A stretch of 64,000 bases of DNA from JBOHRN01 sp050732775. GTDB taxonomy: Bacteria; Gemmatimonadota; Gemmatimonadetes; Longimicrobiales; Longimicrobiaceae. This document shows positions 45,409 through 53,889 of this stretch, piece after piece (positions within the stretch are counted from its first letter, which is position 1; each line of letters begins with the position of its first letter). The stretch covers positions 3,900 through 67,899 of the forward strand of contig JBOHRN010000029.1 of NCBI GenBank assembly GCA_050732775.1. The letters run 5' to 3'. The translations under genes and the position numbers were made by a program. The notes under the pieces are model-generated. The model worked only from the letters and a program-made list of their open reading frames with translations, had not been told where the DNA came from and made no database searches.

Positions 45409-46659
45409 CTACACGCTCCGAAAGGCGAGTACCGCGTTGACTCCCCCAAAGCCGAAAGAGTTTGATAAGGCGGCCCGGACACGCCCTGACTGGCCTCCCT
45501 CGCGCACGTAGTCTAGATCGCACCCCTCGTCCGGCTCGAACAGATTGAGGGTGGGGGGGATCCAGCGGTGGTGGATGGCCAAGGCAGTGATCGCCGCCTC
45601 GATGGCGCCGGCGGCTCCCAAGGGGTGGCCGTGGTACCCTTTGGTACCGCTGACCGCCACCCGGTCGGCGTCGCCGCCCAAGACCTGGCGGATTACCCGG
45701 CTCTCGGTGGAGTCGTTGAGAGGCGTCGACGAGCCGTGCGCGTTCACGTAGTCGATCTCGGCGGGGGTGAGCCCGGCGCTCCAGAGCGCCTCCCGCATCG
45801 CCCGCGCGGCCTGTGCCCCGTCGGGTCTCGGCGCGGTCATGTGGTGGGCGTCGCTGCTGGTACCGTAGCCAGCCAGCTCGGCGTAAACCCTGGCGCCGCG
45901 CGCCCGGGCCCGCTCCATCTCCTCCAGCACCAGCACGGCCGCCCCCTCGCCCATTACGAACCCGTCCCGCTCCCGGTCGAAGGGGCGCGAAGCGGTCTCC
46001 GGGTCATCGTTGCGGGTCGACATGGCCCGGATGATGGCGAACGCCCCGAAGCAGAGCGGCGCCAGCGGGACCTCGGCCCCCCCCGCCAGAGCGAGGTCCG
46101 CGGCCCCGCTCCGCACCAGCCGCCACCCCTCCCCGATGCCCATCGCACCCGACGCACAGCTCATTCCGTTGGTCGAGTTGGCGCCGGTAAAGCCGAACTC
46201 GATGGCGATGTTACACGACGCCGCTCCCCCGAACACCGCCAGGGCCAGGAGTGGGTCCACACCGCGCACCCCCCGCCGCAGGAACCCCTGGTGTTGCACC
46301 TCGCCGTAGGCGGCGCCGCCCAGCGCGCTCCCCATCTGTACGGCCACCCGGTCCGGGTCGCCGCTACCCTCGGCGAGCCCGGCGTCGAGTAGGGCCATGC
46401 GGGCGGCTGCCACCGAGAACTGAGCGAACCTGTCCAGCCGCTTGACCCGCACTGGCTCCAGGTGAGCGGCGGGGTCAAAGTCGTCCACCTGGGCGGCCAC
46501 CCGGGAGCGGAAGGGAGAGGCGTCGAAGCGGTCGATGACCCGCACCGCCGAGCGCTCGGCCCGGAGACCGGCCAGTAACCCCTCCGCCCCGGTGCCAATG
46601 GGTGTCACGCAGCCGAGGCCCGTGACCGCCACGCGGCGCGGGGCCGGTGGCTCAGGCAT
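45409..46659 (-). CDS. Beta-ketoacyl-[ACP] synthase, FabF family
   Basis: 416 aa thiolase-fold condensing enzyme. The catalytic triad is Cys168 (SCASGAMG), His308 (NAHGSSTPLND) and His345 (KGYHGHPLGAAGA). GFVMGEGAAVLVLEEM and the C-terminal SNSFGFGGVNAVLAF are typical of KAS II. The KGYHGH sequence replaces the common KSMTGH. It may be housekeeping FabF, or a type-II polyketide-like KS: it is coupled (8-bp overlap) to an SRPBCC protein rather than to acpP or fabG. Confidence 0.88.
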   Translation of the reverse strand: MPEPPAPRRVAVTGLGCVTPIGTGAEGLLAGLRAERSAVRVIDRFDASPFRSRVAAQVDDFDPAAHLEPVRVKRLDRFAQFSVAAARMALLDAGLAEGSGDPDRVAVQMGSALGGAAYGEVQHQGFLRRGVRGVDPLLALAVFGGAASCNIAIEFGFTGANSTNGMSCASGAMGIGEGWRLVRSGAADLALAGGAEVPLAPLCFGAFAIIRAMSTRNDDPETASRPFDRERDGFVMGEGAAVLVLEEMERARARGARVYAELAGYGTSSDAHHMTAPRPDGAQAARAMREALWSAGLTPAEIDYVNAHGSSTPLNDSTESRVIRQVLGGDADRVAVSGTKGYHGHPLGAAGAIEAAITALAIHHRWIPPTLNLFEPDEGCDLDYVREGGQSGRVRAALSNSFGFGGVNAVLAFRSV

Positions 46660-47134
46660 CCCGCCGCCGCTCGGCTTCCCGTTTTACCCCCGCCAGGGTG
46701 CGGCCGGCGACGTGGTGGATGAAGAACGGCCCGATGATCCATTCTGCCACCTTCCTGCGGGCAATTCCGGGCAGGGGCCACGCCGGACCCAACTCCCAGT
46801 CGTGTACCACGCGCACGCGGGTGCGGCCGTGAGCTAGCGTGTGAAAACTCCACTCCACCTCCATGCCGGTGGTGACCCCCGCCACGTGGCGGTAACGGAT
46901 CACGTGCACGGCCGGGTCGGAGGTCATCTCCGACACCCACCACACCGGGTACGGCAGCGGGCCAAAGTCGCGCCTCGCCGCCATCTCCACCAGACCGGCC
47001 CCAAACCCGTCCGGGCGGCGAAAGCCCACCCGCCGGTAGTGCGGCAGCAGCTCGGGCCACCTCTCCACGTCTGCTGCCAACTGAAAACAAAGCTCGCTGG
47101 GAGCGGCGATCTCCGTTTCATTTACGGTGTGCAT
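46652..47134 (-). CDS. SRPBCC (START-like) protein, cyclase/transport family
   Basis: 160 aa, matching the polyketide-cyclase/COQ10-type helix-grip fold: EIAAPSELCFQLAADVERWP at the start, then VEWSFHTLAHGRTRVRVVHD and a long C-terminal helix. These bind a hydrophobic ligand such as a quinone, lipid or polyketide. No catalytic residues can be assigned. It overlaps the ketoacyl synthase by 8 bp and is preceded by a predicted promoter at 47172-47200. Confidence 0.75.
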   Translation of the reverse strand: MHTVNETEIAAPSELCFQLAADVERWPELLPHYRRVGFRRPDGFGAGLVEMAARRDFGPLPYPVWWVSEMTSDPAVHVIRYRHVAGVTTGMEVEWSFHTLAHGRTRVRVVHDWELGPAWPLPGIARRKVAEWIIGPFFIHHVAGRTLAGVKREAERRRDA

Positions 47135-47171
47135 AATAAGCTTGCTCGAGGAGTGCGCACGGGGGCCGGAA

Positions 47172-47200
47172 AGTGTATCATTAGCAGCGGATCAGAGCAA
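47172..47200 (-). promoter_or_regulatory. Predicted promoter of the SRPBCC/ketoacyl synthase pair
   Basis: Minus-strand TTGCTC (47195-47200), a 17-bp spacer, then TACACT (47172-47177), in the 77-bp divergent region with the threonine deaminase gene. Moderate match. Confidence 0.45.
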
Positions 47201-47211
47201 CTTGAGAGACC

Positions 47212-48423
47212 ATGAGCGTAACCTTGGAGGAGGTACGGGAGGCCCGGGAACGCTGCAGGGATCAGCTCGTGAAGACCCCCTGCGCCCCGTCGGCACCCTT
47301 TGGGGAGATGTTTGGGGGCAAGGCGTGGTTCAAATTCGAGAACCTCCAGATAACCGGTTCGTTCAAGGAGCGGGGCGCCCTCAACCGGATGTCCCTGTTG
47401 GCCGCGGAAGAGCGCGAGCGGGGGGTGGTGACGGCGAGCGCCGGAAATCACGCCCAGGCGGTCGCCTTCCACGCCCGGCGGATGGGAGTGCCGGCCACGG
47501 TGGTGATGCCCGAGCGTACTCCGCTCGTCAAGACTTCGAACACCGAGCGGTTTGGAGCCAAAGTGATCCTCCACGGCGCCGGTTACGACCAGGCAATGGA
47601 GGAGGCGCTGCGGCTCCGGGACGAGACCGGGGCCGCGCTCGTCCATCCCTTCGACGACCCCGGGGTGATCGCCGGCCAGGGCACGGCAGGTTTGGAGATC
47701 CTGCATCAAACCCCCGAGCCGGACGTGGTGGTGGTGCCGGTGGGAGGGGGAGGGTTGATCTCTGGTCTGGCGGTGGCCGTAAAGGAAACTTTGCCGTCCG
47801 TGCGGGTGGTAGGGGTAGAAGCGGCGGTGATCCCGGCCGCCCTGCGCTCGCGGCAGGCGGGGGCGCGGGTCACCGTGCCCCCGGCCGAGACTATCGCCGA
47901 GGGCATCTCGGTGCGAAAGCTGGGCGAGCACACCTTTCCCCTGATTGAAAAGTACGTAGACGACCTGGTGACGGTCGACGAGGAGGAGATCGCCAGCGCC
48001 GTGCTCATGCTCCTGGAGCGCGAGAAGACGGTGGCCGAGGGCGCCGGTGCCGCCGGGGTGGCCGCGGTGGTCCACGGCAAGGTACGCGACTTGGAAGGGA
48101 AAGACGTGGTCATCATTCTGTCGGGCGGCAATATCGACGTGAATCTCCTCTCCCGCATCATCGAAAGGGGGCTCGCCAAGGACGGACGTCTGGCCCGCCT
48201 GGAGGTCCGCATCTCGGACCGGCCCGGGGCCCTGGCTTCCCTGACCGCGCGGCTGGCTGAGTGCGGGGCCAACATCCTGCGGTTGGACCACCAGCGCGGG
48301 AGAGAGGGGATCTGGCTCACCGAGACGGTGATCTCGCTTACCATGGAGACCAGGGGGCAGGAGCACGTGCGCGAGATTCGCCGGGCCCTGGAGGAGCACG
48401 GCTACACCGTCTCGCAGCGGTGA
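47212..48423 (+). CDS. ilvA: Threonine ammonia-lyase with C-terminal ACT domain
   Basis: PLP enzyme making 2-oxobutyrate. Lys52 in GSFKERGALN binds PLP; SAGNHAQAVAFHARRMGVPA and VVPVGGGGLISGLAVAV are the classical segments. At 403 aa, with an ACT regulatory domain at about 325-403 (LEVRISDRPGALASLTARLA), it belongs to the shorter form found in many bacteria; biosynthetic and catabolic roles are both possible. 2-Oxobutyrate can lead to isoleucine or to propionyl-CoA, which would connect to the mutase route (inference). Confidence 0.94.
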   Translation: MSVTLEEVREARERCRDQLVKTPCAPSAPFGEMFGGKAWFKFENLQITGSFKERGALNRMSLLAAEERERGVVTASAGNHAQAVAFHARRMGVPATVVMPERTPLVKTSNTERFGAKVILHGAGYDQAMEEALRLRDETGAALVHPFDDPGVIAGQGTAGLEILHQTPEPDVVVVPVGGGGLISGLAVAVKETLPSVRVVGVEAAVIPAALRSRQAGARVTVPPAETIAEGISVRKLGEHTFPLIEKYVDDLVTVDEEEIASAVLMLLEREKTVAEGAGAAGVAAVVHGKVRDLEGKDVVIILSGGNIDVNLLSRIIERGLAKDGRLARLEVRISDRPGALASLTARLAECGANILRLDHQRGREGIWLTETVISLTMETRGQEHVREIRRALEEHGYTVSQR

Positions 48424-48432
48424 GGCGCCGGG

Positions 48433-49371
48433 CTAGCGAACGAACGCCACGAGTACCACCAAGTCGGTGAGCGCCCAGCAGTAGAGGGCGGCGTACATCC
48501 CCCGTTTGTGCCCTTCGGGAGACGTCTCCTCGGCGCGCACCGCCCAGGGGAGTAGCACCGCGAGCCACGCCGCCAAAGCCAGAAGTAAGAGCACGGGCAA
48601 CCGTGGCAAGGGGGCGCGGGCGAGCGCCGCCCCGAAGGCGCCGAAAGCCGCGCCCACCGAGGCGAGGGCAACTCCGAGCGAGGGCCGCGCGCCGCCGACT
48701 AGCATGGCAAAGGTGCGGTCGCCCCGCTCCTGGTCTTCCTCCAGTTGGTAGAGTTGGGTCAAGGGGTAGAAGCCGGCGAAGAGAAAGCCGAAGGCCACGA
48801 ACAGCCACACGGCGTGAGCGGCCAGCGGCCGACCGGTGGCCGCCCACCCGGCCAACGGGGTGAGAGCCCCAAACCCTACCGCGTTGATGAGCAGGTCGAG
48901 CCCGCCCACCGCCTTCCAACGGAAAGGCGGCACCGAGTAGAGGACCGACAAGCCTAAACAAAGGGCGTACGCCAGCGCGAACAGGGGCGGCAGCAGGAGA
49001 GCCAGAAGCTGCCCCCCCGCCAGGAGTCCGCTAGCGAACGCTAATAGGTAGGGCGGAGGTGGGGGCGGAGCGTCCAGGTAGCCGATATCGCCCCGGTCCC
49101 GGTCGAAGACCGAGTTGAGGGCCAGGGTGCCACCGTTCAGAAAGAAGACCCAACAAGCCAGCGCCAGCAGCAGCGACCCCCACCCACCCCCGCCAGCCAG
49201 GTCGAGGCCGCTGGCCAGGAGAAAGCCGAGGGCGGTGTGGGCGGCCACGATGGGCCACTCCCGCGGCCGCAGGTGGAGCAGATACGAGAACCCTTCTCCC
49301 GGCAGCAGCCAGTACCCCCACACCCGCCAGCGGTTGGCCGTGCGATGAGCTAAGACCGGCTCAGCCGCCAC
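48433..49371 (-). CDS. UbiA-family prenyltransferase, substrate unknown
   Basis: 312 aa with about eight membrane helices. The first Asp-rich motif is NSVFDRDRGDIGYLDA; the second is YQLEEDQERGDRTFAMLVGG. In place of the NPxRPxxSG continuation found in UbiA it has a run of six prolines (DAPPPPPPYLLAF). It resembles the UbiA superfamily members of unknown substrate that occur outside quinone clusters. GTG start, overlapping the coaX stop by 11 bp. Confidence 0.8.
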   Translation of the reverse strand: MAAEPVLAHRTANRWRVWGYWLLPGEGFSYLLHLRPREWPIVAAHTALGFLLASGLDLAGGGGWGSLLLALACWVFFLNGGTLALNSVFDRDRGDIGYLDAPPPPPPYLLAFASGLLAGGQLLALLLPPLFALAYALCLGLSVLYSVPPFRWKAVGGLDLLINAVGFGALTPLAGWAATGRPLAAHAVWLFVAFGFLFAGFYPLTQLYQLEEDQERGDRTFAMLVGGARPSLGVALASVGAAFGAFGAALARAPLPRLPVLLLLALAAWLAVLLPWAVRAEETSPEGHKRGMYAALYCWALTDLVVLVAFVR

Positions 49372-50137
49372 GGCTGGCTAGGTACTGGCGGGCAAACTCG
49401 ACCCCGTACAGAGTCAGGTGCGGCTCCACCAAAGCCACCCTCTGGCAGTGGGGCGCGATCATCCCGGCCAGCCCCCCGGTGGCCACCACCACGGCGCCGG
49501 GCCGCTCCCACTCCTCCAGGATGCGCAGCACCATGCCGTCGATGGAGTCCACAGCTGCGTAAAAAACGCCGCTCTGGATGCACTCCTCCGTGCGCTGGCC
49601 GATTACCCGGCCGGGGACGCCTATACCTACCTTCGGTAGCTTGGCCGCCGCCTCGGTGAGCCGTTCGGACGCGGTCCGCACTCCGGGGGCGATTACCCCC
49701 CCCGTGAACGCCCCGTCGTGGGTTACGCAGTCGTAGGTAGTGGCGGTGCCCAGATCTACCACCACGGTGTCGGCTCGGTACATGCGGCTCGCGGCCAGGG
49801 TGTTGGCGACGCGGTCGGCCCCCACGGTGAGGGGCTCGTCGACCTCGAGCCGCACCGGCAGGTCGCTGTCGGCGCCGATGGTCTCCGGCTCCACGCCGAG
49901 ACGCCTCGCTGTATCCTCGATGATTTCGGTGAGCGGGGGAACCACCGAGGCGAGGGTGAGGGATTCGACACCGGCGGGGTCGAAACCACCTGTACGGAGA
50001 AGGTGCCGGAGGAGCATCGCGTACTCGTCAGGGGTCCTGCGCCGGTCACTGGCCAGCCGCCACTCTGCCTCCAGCCCGCCCTCCCGGAAGAGCCCGGCCG
50101 CGATCTCGCTGTTACCTACGTCCAAGGCGAGGTTCAC
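49361..50137 (-). CDS. coaX: Type III pantothenate kinase
   Basis: First step of CoA synthesis. The 258 aa have the ASKHA nucleotide motifs: LALDVGNSEIAAGLF (phosphate 1), VGADRVANTLAASRMY, VVVDLGTATTYDCV (phosphate 2) and GGVIAPGVR, plus ATGGLAGMI for adenosine. This kinase type is feedback-insensitive and needs a monovalent cation. GTG start, coupled to birA by GTGA. Confidence 0.96.
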   Translation of the reverse strand: MNLALDVGNSEIAAGLFREGGLEAEWRLASDRRRTPDEYAMLLRHLLRTGGFDPAGVESLTLASVVPPLTEIIEDTARRLGVEPETIGADSDLPVRLEVDEPLTVGADRVANTLAASRMYRADTVVVDLGTATTYDCVTHDGAFTGGVIAPGVRTASERLTEAAAKLPKVGIGVPGRVIGQRTEECIQSGVFYAAVDSIDGMVLRILEEWERPGAVVVATGGLAGMIAPHCQRVALVEPHLTLYGVEFARQYLASRGG

Positions 50138-50934
50138 CTTACCGTCACGCTCCCGGAGAGGACTCTCCTCAGCCGCCCGGATCGATCTCGCACCAGCAGA
50201 GCGCCGTCAGGGGCGACGCCGAGAGCGTCCCCCTCCACCACGCTTCCTCCGGAGTTGACAGAAACGCGGCGGCCGACCAGCAGGTCGCGCCGCTCCACCT
50301 CGGCTTGCTCCCCGCCCGAGAGCTTGCCCCCCACCTCCCCGGCCGCTTTCAGCACCGCCTTTACCACTCTGTCCGCGACCCCGGCGCGGTCTACCCGGTG
50401 CCCAACCGCGAGAGAGAGGGAGGTGGCCCGCTCACGGAGCCCGGGGGGAAAGTCACCGGCGCGCTGGTTCACGTTGATCCCGATCCCTATAATCAAGAAG
50501 TTGGCCCCCTCGCCTCCCCAACTCCCCTCGCATAGGAGTCCGGCGAACTTACCCTCTCCAAGGTACAGATCGTTCGGCCACTTGAGGAGAACCACGGCGG
50601 GCGCCACCACCGCATCCAGCGCCCGCGCCACGGCCAGCCCCGGTGATAGGGGAAGCGGAGGAGGCGGCGCCTTCGGGCCGGGCCGGATAACCAGCGAAAG
50701 CCACACCCCGACCCCCGGCGGGGACGACCACCCCTGCCCCCCCCGCCCCCGCCCGGCGGTCTGCTCTTCGGCCAGCACCACGGTGCCGTGGGGCGCTCCG
50801 GCCGCGGCGAGCCGTTTGGCCACGTCGTTGGTGGAGCCAACCCTCTGATACAGGCAGAGGCGCGGCACCCCCCACGCCTCGGCCAGCTCATCCGCGCTGC
50901 TACCCTGCCAGCGACCGAGCGGTTCTTCATTCAC
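50134..50934 (-). CDS. birA: Biotin-[acetyl-CoA-carboxylase] ligase (BirA, no DNA-binding domain)
   Basis: Attaches biotin to carrier proteins through biotinyl-5'-AMP. The 266 aa chain starts directly with the catalytic domain: GSTNDVAKRL, the GRGRGGQGWSS biotin loop, WLSLVIRP, LLKWPNDLYLGEGKFAGLL and IIGIGINVNQ, then a C-terminal SH3-like cap. The helix-turn-helix of E. coli BirA is absent, so it is not a repressor. Its likely client is the carrier at 18601-19098. Confidence 0.94.
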   Translation of the reverse strand: MNEEPLGRWQGSSADELAEAWGVPRLCLYQRVGSTNDVAKRLAAAGAPHGTVVLAEEQTAGRGRGGQGWSSPPGVGVWLSLVIRPGPKAPPPPLPLSPGLAVARALDAVVAPAVVLLKWPNDLYLGEGKFAGLLCEGSWGGEGANFLIIGIGINVNQRAGDFPPGLRERATSLSLAVGHRVDRAGVADRVVKAVLKAAGEVGGKLSGGEQAEVERRDLLVGRRVSVNSGGSVVEGDALGVAPDGALLVRDRSGRLRRVLSGSVTVR

Positions 50935-51785
50935 CGCGCCTCCAACCGGAGCGTCAGATCCAGGGCCGGGGCCGAGTGGGTGAGTGCGCCCACGGAGATA
51001 AAGTCCACGCCACTCTCCGCGACCAGGCGCGCGTTCTCCAGCGTGACGCCGCCCGACGCCTCGGTACTGGGGCGGGGCCCACTCTGCGACCGTATCCGCT
51101 CCAGCGCCTGGTGCAATACGGGTAGCGGCATGTTGTCCAGCAGGATACGATCGACCACCCCGCTCGCCAGCACTTCGTCTAGCTCCCGCAGCGTGCGTAC
51201 CTCGACCTCCAACTCGACCCCCGGTTCACGAAGCTCCATCACCCGCTCCAAGGCGGGGCCGACACCCCCGGCCAGGGCCAGATGGTTCTCCTTGATGAGA
51301 ACCATGTCAGAGAGACCGAGGCGGTGGTTCTCACCCCCGCCAGCGCGCACCGCCAGCTTCTCCATCCCCCTCATCCCGGGCGTGGTCTTGCGGGTGTCCA
51401 GGACACGGGCGCCGGTTCCCTCGACCGCCGCCACGTAGCGCCGGGTGAGCGTGGCCACGCCGGAGAGGCGCTGCAAAAAGTTCAAGGCGGTCCTCTCGGC
51501 GATGAGGATGGAGCGGGCCGCCCCCGACACCCGCAGCAAGGTGTCGTCCGGCTCTACCCATTCGCCGTCCCGGCGCTCCGCCGTGATCTGCAGGTAGGGA
51601 TCGACCTCCCGGAACACCGCCCCTGCGACCCCGGTCCCGGCAAGCACGCCGGCGCTCTTGGCCTGGACCACGGCCTCGGCACGTGCCTCCGCGCTCACCG
51701 TCCAGAGGGTGGTGACGTCGCCAGCACCCGTGTCCTCGGCCAACGCCAGCCGGATGAGCGCCAGCTCCGGCTCCGGCGGGTTCAC
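50931..51785 (-). CDS. nadC: Nicotinate-nucleotide pyrophosphorylase (carboxylating)
   Basis: Converts quinolinate plus PRPP to nicotinate mononucleotide. 284 aa from the GTG at 51785, which overlaps the uppP stop (GTGA). AEDTGAGDVTT at the start, RTALNFLQRLSGVATLTRRY, RVLDTRKTTPGMR, GGGENHRLGLSDMVLIKENH and EASGGVTLENA are all signature. The open frame extends far upstream of this start, but that part overlaps uppP and is not coding. Confidence 0.96.
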   Translation of the reverse strand: MNPPEPELALIRLALAEDTGAGDVTTLWTVSAEARAEAVVQAKSAGVLAGTGVAGAVFREVDPYLQITAERRDGEWVEPDDTLLRVSGAARSILIAERTALNFLQRLSGVATLTRRYVAAVEGTGARVLDTRKTTPGMRGMEKLAVRAGGGENHRLGLSDMVLIKENHLALAGGVGPALERVMELREPGVELEVEVRTLRELDEVLASGVVDRILLDNMPLPVLHQALERIRSQSGPRPSTEASGGVTLENARLVAESGVDFISVGALTHSAPALDLTLRLEAR

Positions 51786-52708
51786 GCCGCGAAGAGTAGA
51801 AAGAGGGCACCGGCGGCCCAGCAGTACCAGCCGAAGGCGTGAAAGTTTTGGCGGCGGAGCATGGAGACGAAGAGCCGGATAGCCAACACCCCGCTCGCGG
51901 CGGCGGCTATGAATCCGGCCAGAATCGGCACCGCGCCGATAGCCGCCCCCTCGCTCGCGGCGTCGGGGATCTGTAGGATGGCCGCCCCTAGGATGGCGGG
52001 CACCGACATAAGGAACGAGAATTCGGCCGCCGCCACCGGGTCGATCCGCCGCCACAGCCCGGTGACCACCGTGCTCCCCGAGCGGGAGATCCCCGGCAGG
52101 ATGGCCACCGCCTGGGCCACCCCCATGAATACGGCCCCCAGCCACCCCGGTCCGCTTTGCTGCTCCTTGGCCGAGGTGAGCCGTGCGCTGCCCATGATTA
52201 CCGCCTCGAGCGCCAGTACGACCGCGAACGGCATGATCGTGCCCATCCACGCCGACACCCCCGCCGCCACCACGATGGGCGCGAACTCCACCGGACCCGG
52301 GCGTTCGGGGGTCCGCGTCCAGCGGGTGCTCCACACGAAGGTTCCGGTGACCAGGAGCATGGTGGCGGCGAAGGTGGGGTCGCCGAAACGCCCCTCGAAC
52401 CAGTCCTTGAATAGCACCCCCACCACGCCAGCGGGGATAGTGGCCAGGGCAATCTTGAGCACGTAGGGCCAGGCGTCCTGGTCGCCTCCCCGCCCCACGC
52501 AGCCGAGGCAAAGCCGGAAAACCCGCTGCCGGTACACCGCCAGAACCGAGACCAGCGTAGCCACGTGGACCGAGATATCGAAGGTGATGCCCTCCGTCTG
52601 CAGGCCGAGCAGCTCATCGGCCAACACCAGGTGGCCAGAGCTAGAGACCGGAAAGAACTCGGTGAGCCCCTGCACCACCCCCAAGACAACCGCCTCCCAC
52701 CAAGTCAT
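51782..52708 (-). CDS. uppP: Undecaprenyl-diphosphate phosphatase (UppP/BacA)
   Basis: Polytopic membrane enzyme recycling the peptidoglycan lipid carrier; high levels give bacitracin tolerance. It has VVQGLTEFFPVSSSGHLVLA and AILPGISRSGSTVVTGLWRR, the two active-site segments, and about eight helices. At 308 aa it is somewhat longer than the usual 265-280, through a longer central loop (about 100-160). ATG start, ATGA overlap with bshA in the coupled chain. Confidence 0.96.
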   Translation of the reverse strand: MTWWEAVVLGVVQGLTEFFPVSSSGHLVLADELLGLQTEGITFDISVHVATLVSVLAVYRQRVFRLCLGCVGRGGDQDAWPYVLKIALATIPAGVVGVLFKDWFEGRFGDPTFAATMLLVTGTFVWSTRWTRTPERPGPVEFAPIVVAAGVSAWMGTIMPFAVVLALEAVIMGSARLTSAKEQQSGPGWLGAVFMGVAQAVAILPGISRSGSTVVTGLWRRIDPVAAAEFSFLMSVPAILGAAILQIPDAASEGAAIGAVPILAGFIAAAASGVLAIRLFVSMLRRQNFHAFGWYCWAAGALFLLFAA

Positions 52709-53865
52709 GGAACCCCCGCCGCGACTCTAGTTGTCTTCGCTTCTCCGCTCTGGATACGCCGGTAGTACGCCTCGTACATCGGTACCACGCGGTTCACCGA
52801 GAACTCCTCTCGGGCCCGTTCCCGGGCGGCGCGGCTCATGGCGTCCCAGCGTTCGGGGTCGCGCAGGATGTCCACCGCCGCGCCGGCCATTTCGTCCAAC
52901 GCCTCGACCGGCGCCAGTACCCCGGTCTCGCCGTCGGCCACCACCTCGGGGAGGCCGCCCACCCGCGTGGCCACCACCGGCACCCCGCTCGCCATCGCCT
53001 CCAGCGCCACCAGTCCGAACGACTCCGTCTCGGAGGGGAGCAGAAACAGGTCGGCGCACGCCAGCAGTTCGGCCACCGAGTCGAGTTTGCCCAGAAAGGT
53101 CACCCGCTCCGCCACCCCCAGGGCTTCGGCCTCTCCGGCCACCTCGGGCCGGTCGGGGCCGTCACCCACCAGCACCAGCCGGGCCGGAACTTTCGGCGCC
53201 ACCCGCGAGAAGATACGCACCACGTCCTTCACCCGCTTGACCGAACGGAAGTTGGAGATGTGCAGGATCAGCTTTTCCCCCGGCTCCAACAAGGCGCTCC
53301 TCCGGCACGGGTAGAGGTCGCGGCCGTAACGGTCGGGGTCCACGAAGTTGGGGATTACCTCGATGGCCGCCGGACGGGCACCGAAGCGCTCCACCGTCTC
53401 CCTCTTGAGGTACTCGGAGACCGCGGTGAGCCCGTCCGATTGGGCGATGGAGAAGCGGGTGATCTCAAGGAATGACCGTTCCTGCCCCACCAACGTGATG
53501 TCGGTGCCGTGCAGCGTGGTGATGATGCGGAGCCCGTGGTCTCCCAGCATCTCTCGCGCGATCCACGCCGAGGTGGCGTGTGGGATGGCGTAGTGGACGT
53601 GCAGCAGGTCGAGCTCCTCCTGGATGGCCACTTCGTGCATGGTGGCGGCGAGGGCCAGGTCATACGGCGGGTATTCGAAGAGGGGGTAACGGGCCACCTC
53701 CACTTCGTGAAAAAAGACTCGCTCCACGAAGTGGGGGAGCCGGAACGGCTGTGCGTAGGTGATGAAGTGGACCTCGTGGCCCCGCCTGGAGAGCTCGATG
53801 CCCAGCTCGGTGGCCACCGCGCCCGAGCCACCGTAGGTGGGGTAACAGGTAATGCCGATCTTCAC
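52705..53865 (-). CDS. bshA: N-acetyl-alpha-D-glucosaminyl L-malate synthase (bacillithiol synthesis)
   Basis: GT4 glycosyltransferase, first step of bacillithiol. The 386 aa start MKIGITCYPTYGGSGAVATE and include VHFITYAQPFRLP, YPLFEYPPYDLALA and LDLLHVHYAIPHATSAWIAR, a pattern specific to BshA among GT4 enzymes. The EX7E motif is ETESFGLVALE. GTG start. bshB and bshC are not in the window, so a bacillithiol pathway is supported but not complete here. Confidence 0.92.
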   Translation of the reverse strand: MKIGITCYPTYGGSGAVATELGIELSRRGHEVHFITYAQPFRLPHFVERVFFHEVEVARYPLFEYPPYDLALAATMHEVAIQEELDLLHVHYAIPHATSAWIAREMLGDHGLRIITTLHGTDITLVGQERSFLEITRFSIAQSDGLTAVSEYLKRETVERFGARPAAIEVIPNFVDPDRYGRDLYPCRRSALLEPGEKLILHISNFRSVKRVKDVVRIFSRVAPKVPARLVLVGDGPDRPEVAGEAEALGVAERVTFLGKLDSVAELLACADLFLLPSETESFGLVALEAMASGVPVVATRVGGLPEVVADGETGVLAPVEALDEMAGAAVDILRDPERWDAMSRAARERAREEFSVNRVVPMYEAYYRRIQSGEAKTTRVAAGVP

Positions 53866-53889
53866 TGAGAAGTAGGTCTGGGAGTAGGG

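Noticed and set aside
51786..52511. An N-terminal extension of NadC, as if fused to another domain
   Set aside because: The frame is open but runs antisense-free through uppP in another phase. The GTG at 51785 gives a NadC of exactly normal length, and the upstream part is Arg/Gly-rich without family motifs.
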